A DNA stretch of 64,000 bases from Synergistetes bacterium ADurb.Bin155 (lineage in GTDB: Bacteria; Synergistota; Synergistia; Synergistales; Thermovirgaceae). Shown here piece by piece: positions 57,986-64,000 of this stretch. Under the pieces are notes generated by a model that was not told where the DNA came from, made no database searches, and saw nothing but the letters and a program-made list of their open reading frames with translations. Position 1 is the stretch's first letter, and the number at the start of each line of letters is the position of its first letter. A program made the position numbers and the translations under genes. The DNA is taken from the NCBI GenBank assembly GCA_002070395.1, contig MWDE01000001.1, forward strand, positions 62,001 to 126,000. Direction: 5' to 3'.

Positions 57986-58793
57986 CCTTTTCCAGAGGGA
58001 ACTGATCGTGCGTTCAGCCAGCGGTTTAGCACTGGGCCTGGCGATCCTTGGAGGGATCTACCTCGGCAATCCCTACTGGTTCGCCCTTTGCTTGCTCATC
58101 TGCATGGCCTCCCTGGGCGAGTATTACAGGATGATCAGCCAGAAAGGGCATGTTTCCAGGGTGGTCGGTTTCGGTGCCGGCATCTCCTCCCTGTTCGCCG
58201 CCGTGTACTCCGAAGACCCCGCGGTGTTGTTGCCCCTTCTGGCAGCGGCCCCCATGCTTGTTCTCTTTGTCGAGTTGGCAAGAAAGCATATTCTTGGCGA
58301 GAGCCACGGGATCACCAGTTCAGGGGGGACCGCCGCCGGCATACTCTATATCGTCCTCCCCTGGTCCTTCATGGTGGTCCTCCGAGACCATATGTGGGGT
58401 ACATATCTGCTGGTGACACTCTTCGCGTGCACCTGGTCGTGCGATGTCTTCTCCTACCTCGTGGGTTCCAGGTGGGGTGAAACACCCCTCTGCCCCACGG
58501 TCAGTCCGAAAAAGACCGTCGAGGGTTTCCTTGGAGGCTTGACCGGCAGCCTTCTTTGTGGAGGCTGCCTGGCCTATTATTGGGGTATGGCTCCTTTTTC
58601 GATCATACTTATCGCCCTTTTCTGCGGTACCTTCGGCCAGGTTGGCGACCTTGCCGAGTCGTTGCTTAAAAGGGAAGCGGGCATCAAGGATACGGGTGAC
58701 CTGATCCCCGGCCATGGAGGGATGCTGGACAGGTTCGACAGCATCCTCGTTAACTCGGTCCTGGTGTTTTTCGTCTTCGGGGTGCTCTGGTAA
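57972..58793 (+). CDS. cdsA: Phosphatidate cytidylyltransferase
   Basis: Makes CDP-diacylglycerol, the branch point of phospholipid synthesis. The 273-residue membrane protein has about eight helices and the CTP-transferase signature KREAGIKDTGDLIPGHGGML with a following DRFDS. uppS-cdsA-dxr-rseP is a conserved order in many bacteria. Confidence 0.96.
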   Translation: MERVNLFQRELIVRSASGLALGLAILGGIYLGNPYWFALCLLICMASLGEYYRMISQKGHVSRVVGFGAGISSLFAAVYSEDPAVLLPLLAAAPMLVLFVELARKHILGESHGITSSGGTAAGILYIVLPWSFMVVLRDHMWGTYLLVTLFACTWSCDVFSYLVGSRWGETPLCPTVSPKKTVEGFLGGLTGSLLCGGCLAYYWGMAPFSIILIALFCGTFGQVGDLAESLLKREAGIKDTGDLIPGHGGMLDRFDSILVNSVLVFFVFGVLW

Positions 58794-58795
58794 CC

Positions 58796-59938
58796 ATGAA
58801 AGCCAGGAACATCGCCGTCATCGGGGCCACGGGGAGCGTGGGGCGATCTGTCCTTGAAGTCTGTTCCTTCTTCCCCGACCTTTTCCGGGTCCGGGCCCTC
58901 GCCGCGGAGAAGGACGCTGAGGGGTTGTTAGGGCTGGGAAGGCGATTCAGCAGTGACCTTTTGATCCTGGCCGACCAAGGCTCTTCAGAAAAACTCCGCA
59001 GGATGGCAGGATCGGAGTTCACCTGCCGAGGAGGGGAGGAAGCTCTCCTTTCATTGGTCGAAGAGCCCCTCTGCGAAGAAGTGGTCTTCGCTTCTTCCGG
59101 GACAGGAGCCCTTCCCGCCCTTATAAGGGCGCTCCAAAAGGGAAAAAAGGCCTACCTCGCCAACAAGGAGATCCTCGTGGCTGCAGGCGAATGGGTCATG
59201 CCGCTGGCCCAGGGGAATATCATACCCCTGGACAGCGAGCATAACGCCGTCTGGCAGTGCCTTAGAGGCGAAGCGGAAGGCTCCGTGGAAAGGGTCTATC
59301 TCACCGCGTCCGGTGGGCCTTTCCTTCATAGCACTTTGGAGGAGCTGCGGGAGGTCACCTTTGAAAGGGCCAGCCGTCACCCGGTCTGGCCCATGGGGAA
59401 AAAGATCTCCGTCGATAGCGCCACCCTCATGAACAAGGGTATCGAGATGATCGAGGCCCATCACCTTTTTGGGCTGCCCATTGGGAAGATAGAAGCAGTG
59501 ATCCATCCCCAGGCCCTGATCCACGGCATGGTGGAATTTATCGATGGATCGATCAAAATGCTCTATTCCAAGCCGGATATGAAGCTGGCGATAATGTCCG
59601 CCTTTGGAATGGAAGGTCGCCTGGCAAACCCGGACCCGGATCTGTCCCCGCCGGGGTTTCCCGGCATGGACCTGGTGTTCATGGAGCCCGATGAAGACAG
59701 ATTCCCCTGTCTCGCTCTGGCCAAGGAGGCCTGCCGCCTTGGCGGAGCCTATCCCCCGCTCCTAGTAGGAGCCGACGAGGGGGCCGTGAACCTGTTCATG
59801 GAGGGGCGGATCTCTTTTACGGATATCGCCCCGACGATCGAGAGAGTGTTATCCTCCTGTCCCAGGGAGAGACCCCGTTCCTGGATGGATGCCCTTGAGC
59901 TCGTGACCTGGGCGAGGGAAAGGGTTTTAAAGGGTTAG
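58796..59938 (+). CDS. dxr: 1-deoxy-D-xylulose 5-phosphate reductoisomerase
   Basis: Converts DXP to MEP, the committed step of the MEP pathway. The 380-residue enzyme has the NADPH fold (VIGATGSVGRSVLEV), LANKEILVAAGE, LTASGGPF and MGKKISVDSATLMNKGIEMIEAH in their usual positions (this last written in two parts: MGKKISVDSATLMNKG and IEMIEAH). It is the predicted fosmidomycin target. It follows cdsA by two bases. Confidence 0.96.
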   Translation: MKARNIAVIGATGSVGRSVLEVCSFFPDLFRVRALAAEKDAEGLLGLGRRFSSDLLILADQGSSEKLRRMAGSEFTCRGGEEALLSLVEEPLCEEVVFASSGTGALPALIRALQKGKKAYLANKEILVAAGEWVMPLAQGNIIPLDSEHNAVWQCLRGEAEGSVERVYLTASGGPFLHSTLEELREVTFERASRHPVWPMGKKISVDSATLMNKGIEMIEAHHLFGLPIGKIEAVIHPQALIHGMVEFIDGSIKMLYSKPDMKLAIMSAFGMEGRLANPDPDLSPPGFPGMDLVFMEPDEDRFPCLALAKEACRLGGAYPPLLVGADEGAVNLFMEGRISFTDIAPTIERVLSSCPRERPRSWMDALELVTWARERVLKG

Positions 59939-59968
59939 GCGGGTTATTCGCTACCCGAAAGGGATGAA

Positions 59969-61015
59969 ATGATGGGCTTGAGTGCGCTGGCTTTTGTACT
60001 GGTGATAGCGATCTGCGTTATTTCGCATGAGTTCGGGCACCTCGTGGTCGCAAGGTCCGCAGGTGTCCAGGTTCACGAGTTCTCCTTCGGGATGGGGCCT
60101 CTTCTCGTCGGATGGAAAAGAGGCGGCATGATCTGGTCCATCAGAGCGGTGCCGGTCGGAGGATTCGTCCGGCTGGCTGGAATGTCGGAAGAGCAGGGAG
60201 AGGAAGAGGTGCTGCCCGGCATGTCCTTCGCCGAGAAGTCACCCTGGAAACGCCTTGCGATCCTCGGCGGCGGCTCGGTTTCAAACATCATCCTGGCGAT
60301 CCTCTTCACGGCCTTTCTCCTTTGGGGGCACGGGATAATGGACCTGGAGAGCACCCGTATCGGGGAAGTCATGGCGGGATACCCGGCGGAGGAGCTTGGC
60401 CTACGGCCGGGGGATGTTGTAAAAGCAGTCTCCGGGGTGACTGTGGGAGACTGGGCCATCCTTTCATCCACCATAAGAGAAAAAGCCGCTCTGGGGCCGG
60501 TGGAATTGACCTTTGAACGGGACGGCGTGACCCATGAACTCCAGGGCAAGGTGCCTATGTCTCCGGAATACAAGGTCCCGCTTCTGGGGATAAGACCTTC
60601 CATGAAGAGGTACCCTTTCATTAAGGCCCTTTCAGGCTCCCTGGGTTACATAGGGGATTTCAGCATCGATATTGTCAAGGGGATATGGTCGTGGGCGACG
60701 GGGAACGGCCAGGTCGAGATCACCGGTCCCCTGGGGATAGCGTCAATGGCGGGAAAAGCGGCCAGGGAGGGATTCTGGACCTTTCTAGCCTTCCTGTCAA
60801 TGATCAGCCTCCACCTGGGCATCCTGAACCTGCTCCCCTTCCCAGCCCTCGACGGGGGGAGGATCCTCCTTGTCATGGGGGAGATCATGACAGGCAAGAA
60901 GCTCCCCGAAAAATGGGAGAGCCTGGTCCACCTCGCGGGTTTCATCCTTTTGATCATTCTGCTCATCTTCGTTTCCTGGAAGGATCTGATCAAACTCCTT
61001 CCAGTTGCCCGGTAG
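59969..61015 (+). CDS. rseP: Site-2 zinc metalloprotease RseP
   Basis: An intramembrane protease that releases envelope-stress regulators or clears signal-peptide remnants. The 348-residue protein has HEFGH in the first helix (the zinc site), a single PDZ domain (about residues 125-195), and NLLPFPALDGGR with the third zinc ligand. It carries one PDZ domain, where E. coli RseP has two. ATG 59972 is an equal start. Conserved neighbour of dxr. Confidence 0.94.
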   Translation: MMGLSALAFVLVIAICVISHEFGHLVVARSAGVQVHEFSFGMGPLLVGWKRGGMIWSIRAVPVGGFVRLAGMSEEQGEEEVLPGMSFAEKSPWKRLAILGGGSVSNIILAILFTAFLLWGHGIMDLESTRIGEVMAGYPAEELGLRPGDVVKAVSGVTVGDWAILSSTIREKAALGPVELTFERDGVTHELQGKVPMSPEYKVPLLGIRPSMKRYPFIKALSGSLGYIGDFSIDIVKGIWSWATGNGQVEITGPLGIASMAGKAAREGFWTFLAFLSMISLHLGILNLLPFPALDGGRILLVMGEIMTGKKLPEKWESLVHLAGFILLIILLIFVSWKDLIKLLPVAR

Positions 61016-61040
61016 GACCGAAGGGAGGTCGAAAAGGGAA

Positions 61041-62096
61041 ATGCCCGGAAGACCTGTGATGGTGGGATCCCTAGGGGTGGGAAATGGTTTCCCCGTCAGG
61101 GTGGAAAGCATGCTGAAGACCCCGCTTCAGGACCTTCCCGGGTGCCTTGAGGAAACCCGGTCTTTGGCAGAAGAGGGTTGCGAACTCGTCAGGGTGGCCT
61201 TTCCGGCGATGGGACTTTCAGGGGAGCTGTCGCGTTTGATAGAAGGCTCATCGATAGAGGTAATGGCCGACATCCATTTTGACCATCGACTTGCCATCGG
61301 GGCGATCGACTCCGGTTGCCGGTCCGTCAGGATCAACCCGGGTAATATGGGCGGTCATCGGGGAATGAGGGAGTTGAGCCGCGCCGTCAACGACAATGGA
61401 GTAGTGGTGAGGATTGGGGCGAACTCGGGCTCACTCTCGAGGTCCCAAATGGAAAAAGCCGGCGGAGATGTCGGCAGAGCCTTGTTCGATGCCGTCAGCG
61501 AACAGGTAGGGCTCCTGCTGGACTGGGGCGTCGAGGAAATGATCCTTTCCGCGAAATCCTCATCAATAAAAACGACCCTGAGGGCCAATTCGATGATCGC
61601 GTCAACCTTCGATGCTCCTATCCATATAGGGCTTACCGAGTCGGGGCCGGACCAAAGGGGTGTGATCAAAAGCTCTGTCGCCGTCGGGTCGCTGCTTGGG
61701 AGCGGGATCGGCGATACTATAAGGATCAGCCTCACCGGTACTTCCCGGGAGGAAGTGATCGTGGGCAAAAGGATCCTTCAGTCTTCGGGCATCAGGCGAT
61801 TCGAGGCGGAACTGGTCTCCTGCCCGGGCTGCGGCAGGAGAAGGGTCGATGTGGATCCCCTGGTGGCCATGATAGAACCCTTCCTGGCTATTCTCAGGAA
61901 GGATCTGAAGGTCGCGGTCATGGGTTGCGAAGTGAACGGCCCCGGGGAAGCGGCGGATTCCGACATCGGCATTGCCGGCACGCCGTCGGGGATCATGCTC
62001 TTTGCCGGGGGAAAGGTTATAGGATCTTGTGACCCCGATGAATTGCCCTCGAGGTTCATGGCGGCTTGCAGGGAGAGGGGTTTCATTTCTCCCTGA
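61041..62096 (+). CDS. ispG: 4-hydroxy-3-methylbut-2-en-1-yl diphosphate synthase
   Basis: The penultimate MEP-pathway enzyme, a 4Fe-4S protein producing HMBPP. The 351-residue product has the TIM barrel start VGSLGVGNGFPVRVESML, the AKSSSIKTTLRANSMIAS region, and the cluster-binding cysteines in LVSCPGCGRRRVDV and MGCEVNGPGEA. The ATG at 61041 is chosen; the frame begins upstream inside rseP, but that segment has no family match. Fits a dxr-rseP-ispG run. Confidence 0.95.
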   Translation: MPGRPVMVGSLGVGNGFPVRVESMLKTPLQDLPGCLEETRSLAEEGCELVRVAFPAMGLSGELSRLIEGSSIEVMADIHFDHRLAIGAIDSGCRSVRINPGNMGGHRGMRELSRAVNDNGVVVRIGANSGSLSRSQMEKAGGDVGRALFDAVSEQVGLLLDWGVEEMILSAKSSSIKTTLRANSMIASTFDAPIHIGLTESGPDQRGVIKSSVAVGSLLGSGIGDTIRISLTGTSREEVIVGKRILQSSGIRRFEAELVSCPGCGRRRVDVDPLVAMIEPFLAILRKDLKVAVMGCEVNGPGEAADSDIGIAGTPSGIMLFAGGKVIGSCDPDELPSRFMAACRERGFISP

Positions 62097-62105
62097 CCCG
62101 CTCAA

Positions 62106-62133
62106 TTGACACCCCCCCTTCTGACGATATAAT
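62106..62133 (+). promoter_or_regulatory. Consensus promoter of the polyamine operon
   Basis: TTGACA and TATAAT, both perfect, are separated by 16 bases. Transcription would start near 62140, about 40 bases before the decarboxylase ATG. It is the best match to the sigma-70 consensus in the window. Confidence 0.9.
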
Positions 62134-62181
62134 GATATGCGCTTTTTTGGGGAATGACCATCGAGGGGAGGTTGCCTTGCA

Positions 62182-62652
62182 ATGTTGCCCGTACCAGAAC
62201 TTTTCACGCTCGTGGTGGGCCGCGGTGAGGGGAAAAAGAAACTGACGGCCTTCGATTCAGCTCTTCTGGATGCCGGGGTCGGCAATATGAATCTCCTACG
62301 CGTGAGCAGCGTCCTCCCGCCTAAATGTGCTTTCAGAACGGAACTGAAGATGCCCTTCGGCTCACTTCTGCCTATCGCCTATGGTTCGATCACGAGCGAT
62401 GTTCCCGGGGAGACCATCTCCGCCGCGATAGGGGTTGGCCTTCCTGAAGAGCCAGATTCTTTCGGGATGATCTTCGAATTCTCAGGATTTTGCCCAGGGT
62501 CGGAAGCTGCGATAAAGGTTGAGGAGATGGTGAGGGAAGCCTTTGCAATGCGCTCACTAGGTCTCAGAGAAGTAAAGGTCAAGGCGATCGATCACGTAGT
62601 AAAAGAATGCGGGACCGTGTTCGCCGGTTGCCCGCTTTTCTTTCCCTTTTAG
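62182..62652 (+). CDS. pdaD: Pyruvoyl-dependent arginine decarboxylase
   Basis: Turns arginine into agmatine without PLP; the proenzyme cuts itself to make a pyruvoyl group. The 156-residue protein has the cleavage motif NLLRVSSVLPP, where cutting between the two serines is expected. The later part includes AYGSITSDVPGETISAAIGVG and a GMIFEFSG stretch. It heads a three-gene unit with speE and speB. The gene has GGGGAGG before the ATG. Confidence 0.92.
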   Translation: MLPVPELFTLVVGRGEGKKKLTAFDSALLDAGVGNMNLLRVSSVLPPKCAFRTELKMPFGSLLPIAYGSITSDVPGETISAAIGVGLPEEPDSFGMIFEFSGFCPGSEAAIKVEEMVREAFAMRSLGLREVKVKAIDHVVKECGTVFAGCPLFFPF

Positions 62653-62669
62653 GGGAAGGACTTAGGGCG

Positions 62670-63518
62670 ATGCAAAAGAGACACAATGACATCTGGTTCA
62701 CGGAGTACCAGACAAGGCATTTAAGGCTGGGCTTGAGCATAACCAAGGTCCTGGCCAATATCCAGACCCCTTTCCAGCACCTCCTCGTGGTGGAAACAGA
62801 CGAGTATGGGAAGCTGATGGCCCTTGACGGCGCGATACAGGTTACGGAAAAGGATGAATTCACTTACCATGAAATGCTTGCCCATGTCGTCCTCACGGCC
62901 CACCCAAACCCGCGACGGGTCCTCATCGTTGGTGGCGGGGATGGGGGGAGCGCCAGGGAAGCGGTCAAACACCCTTCCGTCGAGGAAGTAGTCCTGGTCG
63001 ATATCGACCAGGAGGTCATAAACGCCTCGAGGCAATTCTTCCCCGCATTGAGCGCCGGCCTGGAAGATCCCAGGGTCACCGTTCTGACGATGGACGCTCT
63101 TGAGTATGTCAGGGGGAAAAAAGGTGAATTCGACGTCGTTATCGTCGACAGCACCGACCCCGTCGATTTCGCTGAAGGTCTTTTCCGTGAACCCTTTTAC
63201 AGAGACGTCCATCGAGCGCTCAATGAGGAAGGTCTCATAGCGGCCCAGACCGAATCTCCCTTTACTGATCCTGACATACTGACGGGGTCCGCCTTGGAAA
63301 TGAAACGGGTCTTCCCAATCGTCAAGGTTTACTGGGGGGCGATGCCCACCTATCCGACGGGGATGTGGACCTACCTGGCGGGGTCAAAGGTCCATGACCC
63401 TGAAGAGCTGAGGAGTCCCCTTCCAGGGAGGACCAGGTACTATTCCGGCCGGATCCACAGAGCCTCTTTTGTTCTCCCTCCTTTCCTGGAAGAACTGCTG
63501 GCCGAACGGAACGAATAG
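62670..63518 (+). CDS. speE: Spermidine synthase-type aminopropyltransferase
   Basis: Transfers an aminopropyl group from decarboxylated SAM to an amine. The 282-residue protein has VETDEYGKLMALDGAIQ, EMLAHVVLTAHPNPRRVLIV followed by GGGDGG, and DVVIVDSTDP. The acceptor could be putrescine (giving spermidine) or agmatine (the Thermus-type route). Sequence alone does not decide. An upstream in-frame start inside pdaD is unlikely; the ATG used lies 17 bases after the pdaD stop. Confidence 0.93.
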   Translation: MQKRHNDIWFTEYQTRHLRLGLSITKVLANIQTPFQHLLVVETDEYGKLMALDGAIQVTEKDEFTYHEMLAHVVLTAHPNPRRVLIVGGGDGGSAREAVKHPSVEEVVLVDIDQEVINASRQFFPALSAGLEDPRVTVLTMDALEYVRGKKGEFDVVIVDSTDPVDFAEGLFREPFYRDVHRALNEEGLIAAQTESPFTDPDILTGSALEMKRVFPIVKVYWGAMPTYPTGMWTYLAGSKVHDPEELRSPLPGRTRYYSGRIHRASFVLPPFLEELLAERNE

Positions 63519-63520
63519 CC

Positions 63521-64000
63521 TTGGAAAGGTTCATCGCGAGCCGAAGGTCCATAAAAGGTGTGACGTGGATCCTCCAGGGAGTCCCCCTCGACATGACCGT
63601 ATCCCGCTTTCACGGGACCTCGGAGGGGCCTCGTACCATAAGGAGGGAATCCCGGCACCTGGAAACATTCAGCACCCTTCTTCTTGGGGAGCTTCAGGAC
63701 GTTCCCTTCGCAGATGTCGGGGACATCGAGCTCGTCCCCGGCGACCTGCACCTTTCCCTTGAAACGATCAAGGCGGTTTCCTCAAGTTTTTTCCGTAGAG
63801 GCCTCAAGGTCGCTACCCTGGGCGGCGAACACCTTGCGACGCTACCCGTGTTGGAAGCCGCTTCGGAGGTTTACCCCGGTATGGCGGTCATCCACCTCGA
63901 TGCCCACGCGGACTTAAGGGATCGCTACCGGGGGACGAAAAAAAATCATGCCACCGTCATGCGCCGTGTTGCGGAGAGGTGCCTCGCGAGCCCTTCCCTT
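63521..64000 (+). CDS. speB: Agmatinase-family ureohydrolase (3' partial)
   Basis: The first 160 codons of a ureohydrolase that splits agmatine (or aminopropylagmatine) to release urea; the end lies beyond the window. The frame is open to the last base. HLDAHADLRDRYRG and GGEH carry the Mn-binding His/Asp residues, and NHATVMRRV is the usual next motif. The TTG at 63521 is 2 bases after the speE stop with only a weak binding site, so translation may be coupled. With pdaD and speE it gives arginine to agmatine to putrescine/spermidine. Confidence 0.9.
   Translation, partial: MERFIASRRSIKGVTWILQGVPLDMTVSRFHGTSEGPRTIRRESRHLETFSTLLLGELQDVPFADVGDIELVPGDLHLSLETIKAVSSSFFRRGLKVATLGGEHLATLPVLEAASEVYPGMAVIHLDAHADLRDRYRGTKKNHATVMRRVAERCLASPSL

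Overview
The window is a dense, housekeeping-rich stretch of a high-GC bacterial chromosome with short gaps and many 1 to 50 base gene overlaps. It carries no phage, insertion sequence, CRISPR array or rRNA. A member of the Synergistota (Gram-negative, anaerobic, amino-acid-fermenting) is my best guess. The reasons are a complete V-type ATP synthase operon and no F-type genes here, a TAXI-type TRAP permease with its DUF1850 partner, an IspDF fusion, many TTG starts and heavy use of AGG arginine codons. This is inference; no 16S gene is present.

Layout. 1-2.9 kb: ribBA (5' end outside), ribH, serS. 3-4.7 kb: a membrane protein fused to a WecG/TagA glycosyltransferase. 4.7-13.5 kb: a CBS-domain gene followed by V-ATPase genes in the order G/H-I-K-E-C-F-A-B-D. 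13.6-18.5 kb: ybaB, recR, a PIN/TRAM membrane protein, ispDF, guaB. 18.5-26.4 kb: a rimP-nusA-ylxR-L7Ae-infB-DUF503-rbfA-nrnA-truB-ribF translation operon behind a promoter and attenuator-like hairpin. 26.4-29.9 kb: tRNA-Arg(CCT), pcm, DUF1850 and a TRAP permease. 30-35.4 kb: ileS and rluD, convergent with rqcH, the only clear minus-strand gene. 35.5-36.4 kb: nine tRNA genes between a strong promoter and a strong terminator. 36.5-47.8 kb: tig-clpP-clpX-lon-engB-valS-folC-pgeF. 47.8-50.1 kb: a Gfo/Idh/MocA oxidoreductase, a small membrane protein, meaB. 50.2-56.7 kb: an RpiB-Upp fusion, a WecA-like transferase, wecB, murA, hisC and a P-loop/Asp23-like protein. 56.7-62.1 kb: family 4 uracil-DNA glycosylase, uppS, cdsA, dxr, rseP, ispG. 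62.1-64 kb: polyamine genes (pyruvoyl arginine decarboxylase, speE, partial speB) behind a consensus promoter.

How the parts connect. The MEP isoprenoid genes (ispDF, dxr, ispG) feed UppS, which makes the lipid carrier precursor used by the WecA-like enzyme. WecB supplies UDP-ManNAc and the WecG-type domain at 3-4.7 kb could extend the lipid-linked sugar. ClpXP, Lon, RqcH and trigger factor cover protein quality control. The three polyamine genes form an arginine-agmatine-putrescine/spermidine route.

Most noteworthy observations: a WecA-like membrane domain that has lost its catalytic residues, fused to WecG; an rqcH gene whose conserved N-terminus has no canonical start codon; an RpiB-Upp fusion; a P-loop plus Asp23-like fusion; a c-ring subunit with a Na+-type ligand pattern; a TAXI-type TRAP permease without its binding protein; and three arginine tRNAs matched to an AGG-rich code.
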